Under the pieces are notes generated by a model. The model saw only the letters and a program-made list of their open reading frames with translations, ran no database searches and was not told the DNA's origin. Source: Myxococcales bacterium (GTDB taxonomy: Bacteria > Myxococcota_A > Polyangia > Fen-1088). From it: a stretch of DNA of 64,000 bases. Positions 16,750 through 28,648 of this stretch are shown here, piece after piece; positions within the stretch are counted from its first letter, which is position 1; each line of letters begins with the position of its first letter. The position numbers and the translations under genes were made by a program. Location: the NCBI GenBank assembly GCA_022184915.1, contig JAGTJU010000005.1, positions 186,001 to 250,000 of the forward strand, written 5' to 3'.

Positions 16750-18066
16750 ATGTCGAGCCTCTTCGTCACGCTCAAGATCGCCAGCGCCAACCTCTGGCAG
16801 CACGGCCGGCGCACCCTGTTTCTCGGCGGCGCCATCGCCGCCGTGACCACCTTGCTCATCCTTTTGGGGGGGCTGTCGGCCGGCGTGCGCGACAGCCTCG
16901 TGACCACGGCCACCACGCTCAGCACGGGGCATGTGAACGTGGGGGGCTTCTTCAAGGTGACCTCCGGACAGTCAGGCGCCGTCGTCACGGGCGTCAAGGC
17001 CTTGCGTCCGCTCGTCGCAAAGGCGGTGCCTGAAACGGCGTTCATGGTGGAGCGAGGACGCGGCTGGGCGAAGGTCGTATCCGATACGGGATCGACCCAG
17101 TCGGGGATCAACGGCGTGGACATCACCCATGAACCCGCGTTCAAGCGGGTCTTGTCGGTCAAACAGGGCAACCTCGACGGCCTTGCCGAGCCGAACACGG
17201 TGATGCTGTTTCAGAGCATGGCTGAGAAGCTCGGCGTGGGCGTGGGCGATGCCATCACCATCTCTGCTCAGACCACGCGGGGCGTGGCCAACACCATCGA
17301 TACCCGCGTGGTGGCGATCGTGAAAGATGTGGGGCTCCTCTCGAAGTGGAACGCCTACGTGCCTGCCGATACGCTCCGCCAGCTCTACCAACTGCGGGAA
17401 GACGCGACGGGTGCAATTCACGTTCATCTCAAGCCCGAGTTCATCGAAAACAGCACACAGATCGCCGCGCGGCTGCGCCCAGCGTTGGAGGCTGCCGGGT
17501 ACCGCGTGATGGAGCCGGCCTCTCAAGCCTTCTGGATGAAGTTCGAGTCTGTCAACCGCGAGGCCTGGACCGGCCAGAAGCTGGACGTCACCACGTGGGA
17601 AGATGAGCTCTCGTTCATGATCTGGACGCTGAGCCTGCTCGACGGGCTGAAGTTCGTGCTTATGATCATTCTTATCGCCATCGTGGTCACGGGCATCATG
17701 AACACGATGTGGATCGCCATCCGGGAGCGCACGCGCGAAATCGGGACCCTGCGCGCCATCGGCATGCAGCGAGGCGGTATTTTACGGATGTTCATCGCCG
17801 AGTCTCTGCTCCTTGGGCTTTTGGGTACCGCGGCCGGGGTGCTCTTCGGTGTGGCGATCGCCGCGGGGCTCAACAGCGCTCACATCGGCGTGCCGATCTC
17901 CGTGCAGCTCTTCCTGATGTCCGACGAGCTCCGCGTGCTGGTCCTTCCCGAGGCCCTCGTCTCGGCGGTCGTGACGATCACCGGCATTACGGTGCTTGCT
18001 GCTCTTTACCCTGCCGGCCGCGCCGCTCGTCTCCGTCCGGTCGAGGCCATGTCTCACTTTGGATGA
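16750..18066 (+). CDS. FtsX-type ABC permease (second subunit)
   Basis: Inner-membrane permease of 438 residues, close to the 400-430 of LolC/LolE. One helix lies near 20-40, then a periplasmic MacB-type core domain of about 245 residues, and a C-terminal FtsX domain with three helices (from about 290). The ERTREIGTLRAIGMQRGG motif after the second helix is diagnostic. It sits 4 bp after the larger permease and 6 bp before a LolA-like gene, in one operon. Together with the ATPase these make a complete LolCDE-like complex, separate from any housekeeping LolCDE that may be encoded elsewhere. Confidence 0.92.
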   Translation: MSSLFVTLKIASANLWQHGRRTLFLGGAIAAVTTLLILLGGLSAGVRDSLVTTATTLSTGHVNVGGFFKVTSGQSGAVVTGVKALRPLVAKAVPETAFMVERGRGWAKVVSDTGSTQSGINGVDITHEPAFKRVLSVKQGNLDGLAEPNTVMLFQSMAEKLGVGVGDAITISAQTTRGVANTIDTRVVAIVKDVGLLSKWNAYVPADTLRQLYQLREDATGAIHVHLKPEFIENSTQIAARLRPALEAAGYRVMEPASQAFWMKFESVNREAWTGQKLDVTTWEDELSFMIWTLSLLDGLKFVLMIILIAIVVTGIMNTMWIAIRERTREIGTLRAIGMQRGGILRMFIAESLLLGLLGTAAGVLFGVAIAAGLNSAHIGVPISVQLFLMSDELRVLVLPEALVSAVVTITGITVLAALYPAGRAARLRPVEAMSHFG

Positions 18067-18072
18067 ATCCGC

Positions 18073-18900
18073 ATGAACACCTGCATCACCAGCCGACGTC
18101 GCCTCGTTCGTTCCGCCTTCGCATGTTGGCCCCTGGCCGCGTGGGCCGCTTCCCTCGGCGTGGGGCCGAACCCCGCAGTGGCGGCGGGCCTCGAGCAGGC
18201 ACAGATGGTCAAGATGCTCGAGGAGATCGACGAACGCCAGCGCAACCAGGGCGACTGGCAATCCCTCGCGTACATCGAGCAGAAGGAAAAGAACAAGGTC
18301 GACGTCGTGTACGAGGCCCTGGTGTTTCGTCGCTCGCAAGATCAAAAGTTCATGATCGTGTTCGCCAAGCCCAAGGCCTCACAAGGCCAGGGCTACCTGC
18401 GGCTCGACAAGAACCTTTGGTTCTATGATCCCTCCGTGGGCAAGTGGGAACGCCGCACGGAGCGTGAGCGCATCGGCGGCACGAACTCGCGCCGCTCCGA
18501 CTTCGACGAGTCCCGTCTGGCCGAGGAGTACGACCCGGAAGACTCCGGGCAGGAGAAGCTCGGCGTTTACGACGCCCAGGTCCTCACGTTGAAGGGAAAA
18601 AAGGGCCTGGACCTCGCCTTCCCCGAAATCAAGCTGTGGGTGGACAAGGCCACCTTGAACGTGCTGAAGCGCCAGGAGTTCGCCCTTTCGGGACGCCTCT
18701 TGCGCACCTCCTACTATCCGAAGTGGAAAAAGGTCTACAGCGAATCAAAGAAGGCCGAGATCTGGTATCCTCAGGAGATCCGCTTTTATGACGAAGTGGA
18801 GAAGGCCAACTCGACGCTGATCCTCATGAAAAGCGTCGACCTGCGCGCCCTCGAACCCAACCTGTTCACCAAGGCCTGGTTGGAGAGCCGCTCGCGATGA
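18073..18900 (+). CDS. LolA-like outer-membrane lipoprotein-sorting protein
   Basis: Periplasmic protein of 275 residues with a signal peptide (about residues 1-38, ending near PAVAAG). The mature part matches the COG2834-type 'outer membrane lipoprotein-sorting protein' group, distant relatives of LolA: QMVKMLEEIDERQRNQGDW, then WFYDPSVGKWERR, an acidic-aromatic pattern, and LDLAFPEIKLWVDKATLNVLKRQEF. LolA-fold proteins carry acylated cargo across the periplasm in a hydrophobic half-barrel. It is the fourth gene of the ABC operon and overlaps the outer-membrane barrel gene by 4 bp, which fits a shuttle between the two membranes. Members of this group also accompany RND transporters, so its cargo could be a lipid rather than a lipoprotein. 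Confidence 0.82.
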   Translation: MNTCITSRRRLVRSAFACWPLAAWAASLGVGPNPAVAAGLEQAQMVKMLEEIDERQRNQGDWQSLAYIEQKEKNKVDVVYEALVFRRSQDQKFMIVFAKPKASQGQGYLRLDKNLWFYDPSVGKWERRTERERIGGTNSRRSDFDESRLAEEYDPEDSGQEKLGVYDAQVLTLKGKKGLDLAFPEIKLWVDKATLNVLKRQEFALSGRLLRTSYYPKWKKVYSESKKAEIWYPQEIRFYDEVEKANSTLILMKSVDLRALEPNLFTKAWLESRSR

Positions 18901-20534
18901 CCTCGTCCGTGTCGGCCTTCGCGATGCGCAGCCTGCTCTGCGTGTGCGCGGGGGGGCTTTGGACGAGCGCCGCGTGGGCCCAGGAGGCCGAACGTCCGAA
19001 CGAAGGAGACCTGTTTGGTGGAGCCTCCGACGACGTCGCCGGCGCGGGTGAGCGGCCGCAAGAGGCGGAGATGTTCGGGGGCGATGCAGAGAGCGCCCCG
19101 CCCGCGCGGATCCCCGTGGATACACAATCACGCGATGACCGGGTTTTGGGCGATCCCAACGCCGCCACCCAGTTTTCGCCCGACGTGGCCCCGCCCGACC
19201 CGCTCACGATCGGAGGCCTCATTTATCTGCGCAGCCAGAGCTCGGCCACGGAAGGGCAGGCCGCCCGGGACTTCACGTTCAGCACACCGGCCATCGTGGA
19301 TGCCTACTTCGACGCCCGCCCCAACGATCGGGTCCGGGGCTTCGTGCTGGGGCGCATGCTCTACGATCCAAGCCGCGTCGATGGCGCCTCCGCCGCGGAC
19401 TTCCAGCGCCAAACCCTCGACACAGGCTCCGTGCAGGGCAGCCCCAGCCTGGCTTCGATCTTTCAACCCGCCACGCGGGGCCCGCGCACGGTGCTCGACC
19501 AGCTTTGGCTCCGCTTCGACCTCGGGCACCGTGTGTTCGTCACCGCTGGCAAGCAGCACGTACGCTGGGGCACAGGGCGCTTTTGGACGCCCAGCGATTT
19601 TCTTCACATCACGCTACGCAACCCGCTGGCGGTGTTCGACGCCCGCGTGGGCACGACGATGGTGAAGTTTCACCTGCCCGTCGAAGCGCTCGGCTGGAAC
19701 TTCTACGGTTACGTGGTGACGGAGTCCGAAGGCGCCACCCCCAACGTGGGCGCCATCGCGGGCGCGGCGCGGGCCGAGTTCGTGCTCGGCACGAGTGAGC
19801 TCGGCTTGGGGGCCCTGGTGAAGGACGGTCGCAAGCCTCGCCTTCAGGCCGATCTGTCGACGGGGATCGGTGACTTCGATCTTTACGGTGAGGTGGCGCT
19901 TCGTTACGGCAGCGAGATCGACCGCGTGCGCTTCGATGACACAGCCGTGGTGCCACCGGCTCCCGAGCGCCTGCCGTGGCAATCCGAGAGCGCGTACGTC
20001 TTGACGTCCCTGCAGACCGCTGTAGACCGCGTCTACCCCACCTACCGGAAAAGCGGTGTCAAGGCCCAGGCGGTGGGTGGTCTCACCTACGCGATTCAGT
20101 ACGCCGATCGAGACGTGTTCACCCTGGGGGCCGAGTACTTTTACAACAGCCTCGGCTACGACGATCCGCGCGTCTATCCCGGGCTCGTGCTCCCCCACTC
20201 TCGGGCCCTGGCCACACCCGCCAGCTTCTTTTACTTGGGTCAGCACTACGCGGCCGTGTTTGCGGCCCTGCCTGCCCCCTTCGATTGGGATTTGCACAGC
20301 TTCACGCTGTCGACGATTGGCAATGTCTCCGACCTGAGCTTCATCTCTCGCTTCGACTACACCTATACGCTGCTCACCCACCTGCGGCTCGAGGCCTTCG
20401 TGGCCGTGCACTACGGCGAGACCCAGGGAGAGTTCCGCTTCGGCACGGGCAGCGGCTTCACGGTGGGTGGCATCCCCTTTGCCCTCCAGCCGGCCCTGGC
20501 CGACTTCGGGCTCGCGCTGCGCGTTTCGATCTGA
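18897..20534 (+). CDS. Predicted outer-membrane beta-barrel protein
   Basis: Protein of 545 residues with a signal peptide (cleavage near AAWAQ, residue 29). The mature N-terminus is disordered and acidic and carries a repeated motif, ERPNEGDLFGG (32-42) and ERPQEAEMFGG (52-62). From about residue 100 onward it has alternating amphipathic strands with aromatic girdles (for example VFVTAGKQHVRWGTGRFW), resembling DUF1302- or alginate-export-type barrels; I cannot place it more exactly. It is the last gene of the ABC operon, overlapping the LolA-like gene by 4 bp. It is probably the outer-membrane receiver or exit point of that pathway. Its stop lies 6 bp from the convergent Yip1/TlpA gene. Confidence 0.78.
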   Translation: MTSSVSAFAMRSLLCVCAGGLWTSAAWAQEAERPNEGDLFGGASDDVAGAGERPQEAEMFGGDAESAPPARIPVDTQSRDDRVLGDPNAATQFSPDVAPPDPLTIGGLIYLRSQSSATEGQAARDFTFSTPAIVDAYFDARPNDRVRGFVLGRMLYDPSRVDGASAADFQRQTLDTGSVQGSPSLASIFQPATRGPRTVLDQLWLRFDLGHRVFVTAGKQHVRWGTGRFWTPSDFLHITLRNPLAVFDARVGTTMVKFHLPVEALGWNFYGYVVTESEGATPNVGAIAGAARAEFVLGTSELGLGALVKDGRKPRLQADLSTGIGDFDLYGEVALRYGSEIDRVRFDDTAVVPPAPERLPWQSESAYVLTSLQTAVDRVYPTYRKSGVKAQAVGGLTYAIQYADRDVFTLGAEYFYNSLGYDDPRVYPGLVLPHSRALATPASFFYLGQHYAAVFAALPAPFDWDLHSFTLSTIGNVSDLSFISRFDYTYTLLTHLRLEAFVAVHYGETQGEFRFGTGSGFTVGGIPFALQPALADFGLALRVSI

Positions 20535-20540
20535 GGGTGC

Positions 20541-21695
20541 CTAGGGCGAAGGCGCGGTCGTCACCAGGCGGGCGATCACCTCTTCGAGCTGTGCCCGGCT
20601 CTTGTATCCCCAAAACGTTTGGGCCGCGTGCCCCTGCCGATCCAGGATGACGAGGTGAGGCAGGTTCACCACCTTGTACTGGGCCTCCACCCGCCCCGCG
20701 CCGTCGCTCACCACCACCGGATAGGGCGCCGGATTTTTTTCCAGGAAGTCCCGGAGCTCTGGCGGCGAGAGGTCCGTGTTGATGCTGACCACCTCGAACC
20801 CTCGGCGGGACCAGTCTTCGTGAAGGGCGTGAAGCACCGGCGCCAGCTTGAGACAGGGATGGCACCAGCTGGCCCAAAAATCCAGCAGCACCACTTTGCC
20901 CCGGAGGTCTTCCAGGGACACCCGCCCGCCGGGTCCATTCACCCGCTCGAGGGAAAACGTGGGCACGCGCTCTCCTGCCGAAAACGGCTTGACCACGTGA
21001 GTGTTCTGCACGACCCAGAGGGCGTTGGCGAAGAGGGCCACACCCAACACCACGGCCAGCGCGGTGGCTGCCACGCGCACCCCCGCCCCCCCCGTGGGGC
21101 GTAACACCGGCGCGCTCTCGGACGAGGAGGGACGTTGCCGCGCCACCCGCAAGGCCAGCGCAAACCAAAGCCCTGCGGCCGCGAAGGCCATGAGCTTCAC
21201 CGCGCGGTGTGTGGGGTAGCTCGAGGGTCCCAGCAAGCCCTCCGCCGCGCGAAGCGCTGCATTCACCGTGAAGTACGGCACGTAGCACGCGGCTCCCAGC
21301 TCGAGATCACGCGAGGGATCGCGACGGCCCTGGCCCGCCAACACGGTCAAGGCCAGGGACGCCGGCAGAACCACGACCACCGCCTCGCGAAAAGCCATGC
21401 CCACCAAGGTCCAAAGGCGCACCACCACGTCCACGAGCGGAAGATGCGCTAAACCAAGGACCGCCTCGGCCACGTCCCGCAGCCAAAAACACACGATGCC
21501 CAGTAGCGCCAGGAGAACCGCGTCGCGGAGGCCCTTGCCCTCGTGTTCGATCTCGCGAAACGCGCGCAGGGGCTGAACGAGCAGGGCGCCCACCCGGGCG
21601 GGGAAAGCCCCCCGGTCACGCGCAGGGGGGACCGGGACCGCGGGCCCCGAAGCAAGTTCAGAGGCTGGTTCGGAGGCTTCGCCGGACGTGTTCAT
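20541..21695 (-). CDS. Yip1-like membrane domain fused to TlpA-type thioredoxin
   Basis: Fusion protein of 384 residues. The N-terminal part (about 30-185) has several hydrophobic helices and the PLRAFREIEHEGKGLRDA start typical of Yip1-family proteins. After a fifth membrane helix at about 208-228 comes a TlpA/ResA-type thioredoxin domain (about 240-384) with the redox motif WASWCHPC (Cys278, Cys281) and the cis-Pro loop VVNLPHLVIL. The thioredoxin domain should be periplasmic and may reduce disulfides, for example in cytochrome maturation. The gene stands alone: convergent with the barrel gene, about 50 bp upstream of the end of a hypothetical gene on the same strand. Confidence 0.82.
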   Translation of the reverse strand: MNTSGEASEPASELASGPAVPVPPARDRGAFPARVGALLVQPLRAFREIEHEGKGLRDAVLLALLGIVCFWLRDVAEAVLGLAHLPLVDVVVRLWTLVGMAFREAVVVVLPASLALTVLAGQGRRDPSRDLELGAACYVPYFTVNAALRAAEGLLGPSSYPTHRAVKLMAFAAAGLWFALALRVARQRPSSSESAPVLRPTGGAGVRVAATALAVVLGVALFANALWVVQNTHVVKPFSAGERVPTFSLERVNGPGGRVSLEDLRGKVVLLDFWASWCHPCLKLAPVLHALHEDWSRRGFEVVSINTDLSPPELRDFLEKNPAPYPVVVSDGAGRVEAQYKVVNLPHLVILDRQGHAAQTFWGYKSRAQLEEVIARLVTTAPSP

Positions 21696-21746
21696 CGGTG
21701 TGCCGGGAAGCTTGCTTCACCCGGGGCGAAATACAACCGTTCGGCT

Positions 21747-22938
21747 TCAGCTCGGCGCTTTGCTCAGGAAGCGCCGCGCCGTGGTGGAGAGCGCCGCGGG
21801 AATGTTCTTCGACTTCGCCACCTTCTTGAGATCCGTCTTCGTGAGCGTGGTCAGGAACCTCATGGCCACGGTCAACGGGCACTTGGGGTTGTTCACGAGC
21901 CCCCAGCGAATCGCGTAGATCTTCGTGAAGTCGCGCGAGTTGGCGATGTAGCGAATCACGTCTTCATGCACCGCCTTGTTGGACGAGGCGGTGATCACTT
22001 CCGAATCCGTGATCATCGGAGACTTGATCACGGCCATCGCCACGAGGCGGTTCGAGTCGCGGATCAGGTGGTTGCGACAGTAGGCATTGCCCAAGGTCGC
22101 CAGGCGAATCTTTTCGTAGATCTTGAGTTTGTTGAAGTCGATGATCGCCGACTTGCGCTTGTCTTCTGGCTTCGCGGGCGCTTCGGGCGCCTCGGCCTCG
22201 GGGGTCTCGTCGTCCCCCAACGTCTCGGCATCGGCCGCGGTGTCGGCGCTCTCGTCGAAGCCTTCGAGGGCCGGCTCGCTTGGCAAGACGTGCTCCTCGA
22301 AGACGACGGAGGCGTTCGCTACCGCCGCGAACGCCGCATCGATGGCGGTGTCCAACGCCTCGGGCGCCTGGCGGATCTCCTGAACGATCTCCTGAAAGCC
22401 CGGCACGTCCACCTCGACCCCGTTGCGGGCGCACAGCTCCAGCGCGCGGTTCACCGAGGACATGCGCGCGTGCCGGTTGCCGAACAGAGCCTTGACGATC
22501 GCCGGCGCGCGCAGGAGCCGCGTCTCGTTCGCGAAAATGATGTCGACGAAGCGTTCGGACAAGCGCCCCGCCAACACGGCAAAGGTCGCATCGGGAGTGG
22601 CCGCGTTCAAAAGCAGCGCGTCCAGAGCTCCTGCCCTTTGTTCAGGCAGGCGGGTGCCGAAAAAGTGCAGGACGGCAGGCGGCAGGCTCTCCTTCACCAG
22701 CGCCAGGAGCACGGGCTCGGGCAAAGCCCCTGGCGCGCTTTGTGCCGTGGCGCTGAGGCCTGGATCGGCGTCAAACGCGAGCTGGAAAAGCGTCACCGCC
22801 AGCTCGACGGGACGCAGAGGTGCCATACCCCGCGCGGCCATCGTGCGCGCCGCGGCAGGGCCGGCGAGCACCTTTTGCACCGCCGGGGGCAGGTGCTCGG
22901 GGGGAAGCGGCGCCAGCAGGTCTGCTGGCACGTTCGGC

Positions 22939-22958
<20 letters not shown>
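21747..22958 (-). CDS. Hypothetical alpha-helical protein
   Basis: Unrecognised cytoplasmic protein of 403 residues without signal peptide or membrane segment. The N-terminal 230 residues and C-terminal 120 residues are helix-rich and HEAT-like in texture, separated by an acidic Glu/Ala/Pro-rich linker at about 235-275. The C-terminal half has conserved-looking basic motifs such as AIIDFNKLKIYEKIRLA and ALRFLTTLTKTDL-like helices (actual AMRFLTTLTKTDL). It begins within the last 20 bp of coaX on the same strand, so it is probably co-translated with the pantothenate kinase. I know of no function; a role in CoA metabolism is not supported by anything beyond position. Confidence 0.75.
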
Positions 22959-23704
<746 letters not shown>

Positions 23705-23706
<2 letters not shown>

Positions 23707-25039
23707 GGACCGCCCATTGTACCGGATCCCAGAACGACGCGCGCGGGGGCGTCTCCCCCCTACCTGGCTACTGCTCGCCACGTGCGCGGCCGTGCTGGCC
23801 GGCTGCAAAAAGAGACCCATCGCGGAGTCGCCCGAAGAGCATGGCAAGCTCAACGAGATCTCGGCCAACCTGGAAACAGCCTTCGGCAACCGGGCGCTGC
23901 CCTCCGTGGACGAGGCGCCCAGCCTGGCCGCGCGTCTACGCCGCTGGGTCGATTTTCGGGACTGTGCCGTGAAGACTTACGTCGCCCGCCGGCGCGAGGC
24001 GGAGCGTGCGCGCGACAAGGGCTACGCCCGCCCCACCCACCACGCCAGCATCGGCGACGAAACGGTGGAGGAGTGCGCCGTTCAGGCAGCGGTGACCAAG
24101 GACGCCCCTCGCTATTGCGAACGGCTCGAGGTCGACTTTCGGCGCGACGACGGAGAGCCGCCGCTCGCGGCCCTGCGGTGTTGGGACACGCGCGCGCGGG
24201 TGCTCGGACGCCCGCAAGAGTGCCCGCTCCTGTGGCTGCCCAACGGCCCCGTGGGCCGGAACGCCGAGTGCTTGGCGATGGCCCGCCGGGACGCGAGCTT
24301 GTGCGTCTTCGCCCCGTCCACGGCGCGGTGCCGCGCGCTCGTGAGCGGCCAGCCCGATCTCTGCCAGGACGCCCCCGAGAACTGCCGTCCCGCCCTGGCG
24401 TACTGGGAAGGCTTGATTCCCGCCCGTGAGGGGCCAGCCCTCTTCGAGGCCGCCGCGCTTCGTCTTGCGCCCGCCACCCCCGAGACGAAGCCCGACGCAC
24501 CCGGGGGCCTTCACTTTCACCTCCGCTTCCTGAGCGACCAGAAGCGCCAGGACGGCATTCAAGAGCGCTTCCAGGTCCAAGCGCCCCTCGACGCGCTCGG
24601 CATCTCCTGGCCCACGACGGCCGCACCTGCCCCCGCGGGGCGCCCCCCGCAGGACCCCCGCTGGCCCCACGACCACAGCGAGCAGTTCCCACGCGAGGTC
24701 GCCGCCCGGACGGCCGACGTGGCCTTCCTGGGCGAGCGGATCTCCCTGCGCTTCGGGTTCCAACCTGCTGGCCAACTTACCGGCGTGTTGCCCCTGCGAC
24801 CACCGGGCCCCGCAGCACCTGCCACGCTCGTGGTGCTGCTGGCCGATCCCACGAACGGCAAGCGCCTGCTCTGCCAGCCTGCCCCGGAAACCCAGGGCTC
24901 CGTCTCGTTCAAAGCGGCGCCGCCCAGCGCCGGCGGCTTCGTCACGGGAAGCATCGACGCCACCGGCTTCTCGTGCGACGATGGCTCCACGGCGCGCCTG
25001 GTAGGCACGTTTCGTTTGGCCATCACGAACGTGCGCTGA
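23705..25039 (+). CDS. Hypothetical Cys-containing lipoprotein
   Basis: Predicted lipoprotein of 444 residues, with a type II signal peptide (LLLATCAAVLAGC) and Lys-Lys after the lipidated Cys. The mature domain at about 50-250 contains many regularly spaced Cys (for example DFRDCAVKTYV, ALRCWDTRARV, CRALVSGQPDLCQDA), suggesting disulfide-bonded helical repeats; the C-terminal 200 residues look beta-rich. No family was recognised, but this style is common among myxobacterial lipoproteins. The ATG overlaps, on the opposite strand, the ATG of coaX. The next gene follows after 25 bp on the same strand. Confidence 0.75.
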
Positions 25040-25064
25040 GCCGCGCTGGCTCCCTCATCTACCC

Positions 25065-26744
25065 GTGTCCCTTCACGTGGAAAGCCCGTCTCCTCCGCCC
25101 CCTCCTCGCGGCCCCGCGGGTCCAAGCTCAGCGGCGCGGCCAATTGGGCTGTCGCGGCGCCGCTTCCAGCTCTTCGCCAGCGCCGCGATTTTGGCTGCGG
25201 CAGCCTGGATCTTCTTTGGCGTGTTCTGGCTCTTCGATCTTCAAACGCAAGGTCAGCCGCACGCGCTTGGCCGCCTGGGACTCGAGGTCTTCTTCCGCTT
25301 CGACATCGAAACGCTCCAGAACACGCTGGGCAGCCTGGCCCAGATCATCGTGGCCGTGCTCGGCATCGCGATCACGGTCGTGTCTATCGTGGTGCAGTTG
25401 GCCGCGACACGTTACTCGTCGCACATCGCCAGCCTCTTCTTCCGAGATCGGACGAACCTCGCGATCATGGGCTTCTTCGTGGTGGCCTGCATCGACGTGG
25501 TGTGGGTGAGCCTGGGCGTGCACGGCACCTTCATGCCCCGCGCCTCGGTGGTGGCCTCCTTGGTGGTACTCACGGGCAGTCTCCTGGTGCTGATTCCCTA
25601 TTTCGCCTACGTCTTCGATTTCCTCGATCCGGCGCGGGTTGTTCAGCAGATCGGCCGCAGCGCGCTCGACGCCGCCCTCAAGCGACGCCCCGCAGGCGGC
25701 AAAAGCACCACGGAGCGGCACGACGCCGCCACCACCAGTCTCGAGCGCCTGGCCGACGTGGCTGTCAACTCGGTGGCCCAAAAAGACAAGGTGATCGCCT
25801 CGCACGCCGTGGCGACGCTGAAAGACGTGCTCGTCAGCTATCTCGAAGACAAACAACGCCTACCGCCCAAGTGGTTCATCGTAGGAGAGCGGCTGCAACA
25901 GGACGCCGACTTTGCCGTGATGGCGCCCGAGTCCCGGGCACAGATCGAGGCCGACCGCACCTGGTTCGAGTGGAAGGGGCTACGCCAGCTGCGTTTGGTG
26001 TTCGCCGAATCGCTCAAGTCCCTGCCCGAGGTCGCGCACAACGTGGCCGTGGCCACCCGCCGCATCGGCGAAGCCGCCGTGGCCACGCACGATCGGGGCG
26101 GCATCGCGGCCAGCTTGAAGTTCTTCAACACCTATTTACGTACCGCGCTCAACGGCGCGGATGTGCGCGCGGCCTACAACGTGCTCCACGAGTACCGCCT
26201 GCTCGCCGAGGTGGTGATGAACCTGGGCTTGCAGGATCTCACGCTGGGGATCGCCCGCCACTTCAAGTACTACGGGCAAATCGCCTACGGCATGGGGCTT
26301 GGCTTCGTGACCGAGACGGCCGCGTACGATCTTTCAGTGCTCTGCGAACGGGCGTTCGCCGTGAAGGCCAGCTGTCACAACGCCCTGCTCGAGATCTTTC
26401 TCGAGGTCGACAAGGAAGCCGAAACGGCCGACGAAGAAAAGGGCCTGCGCGGCGTTCGCAAAGCCCAGGTGCGGCTTGCCACCTACTACCTCGTCCATGG
26501 CGCCGAGCCTTTGGCCCGCGCCATCTACGAAGACATGCGCCGGGAGTCACCCGCCCGATTGGTTTCCATCCGTCAGGAACTCGAGGACGTCACCGATAAG
26601 GACTTCTGGGAGGTCACCGACCGCGGCATCAACTTCGATTACCTCGAGCCGAAACGAAAGGCCCAGCTGACCGCTTTTTTTGGCTGGTTCGGCACGCTGC
26701 CCAAACGCTCGGCGTCGCGGGTCCCGGTCTCGGACGCGCCCTGA
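25065..26744 (+). CDS. DUF2254 family membrane protein
   Basis: Inner-membrane protein of 559 residues. Four membrane helices are visible at about 36-57, 90-112, 131-151 and 161-183. The sequence VQLAATRYSSHIASLFFRDRTN (quoted here in part: QLAATRYSSHIASLFFRD, residues 111-128) matches the hallmark of DUF2254, and YFAYVFDFLDPARVV follows as usual. The remaining 370 residues are cytoplasmic and helical. Family length is about 400-450, so the C-terminal region is somewhat enlarged. A Pro-rich leader precedes the first helix; the GTG at 25065 is the predicted start. No biochemical role is established for the family. It follows the lipoprotein gene by 25 bp. Confidence 0.78.
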   Translation: MSLHVESPSPPPPPRGPAGPSSAARPIGLSRRRFQLFASAAILAAAAWIFFGVFWLFDLQTQGQPHALGRLGLEVFFRFDIETLQNTLGSLAQIIVAVLGIAITVVSIVVQLAATRYSSHIASLFFRDRTNLAIMGFFVVACIDVVWVSLGVHGTFMPRASVVASLVVLTGSLLVLIPYFAYVFDFLDPARVVQQIGRSALDAALKRRPAGGKSTTERHDAATTSLERLADVAVNSVAQKDKVIASHAVATLKDVLVSYLEDKQRLPPKWFIVGERLQQDADFAVMAPESRAQIEADRTWFEWKGLRQLRLVFAESLKSLPEVAHNVAVATRRIGEAAVATHDRGGIAASLKFFNTYLRTALNGADVRAAYNVLHEYRLLAEVVMNLGLQDLTLGIARHFKYYGQIAYGMGLGFVTETAAYDLSVLCERAFAVKASCHNALLEIFLEVDKEAETADEEKGLRGVRKAQVRLATYYLVHGAEPLARAIYEDMRRESPARLVSIRQELEDVTDKDFWEVTDRGINFDYLEPKRKAQLTAFFGWFGTLPKRSASRVPVSDAP

Positions 26745-26997
26745 ACCCTTTTCACGACACTCCAGAAGGGTGCCGGACCAAGGGCCGTGATGCCGCAACT
26801 AGCCATAACCGAGGGGCAGTAGCCCGCGGGGCGGGGGTGCTGGCAGCGGGTGCGGGCGCGGGTGGAGGCCAAGTGCCCGGAAATCCTTGACTCCCTGACG
26901 CTTTCTTCACAGAAGGAGGGTTCGTGACGCTCCGTTTCGACTAACATTCACCTGTTCGGCCCCCGATTGATCCTCTAGCCGCCCGACCAACGTTTTC

Positions 26998-28638
<1,641 letters not shown>

Positions 28639-28648
28639 GAGCCTGGCC

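Noticed and set aside
26745-26997. Promoter for the HD-GYP gene (TTGACT near 26888, TAACAT near 26941)
   Set aside because: The two hexamers are far too widely spaced to form one promoter, and no better pair was seen.
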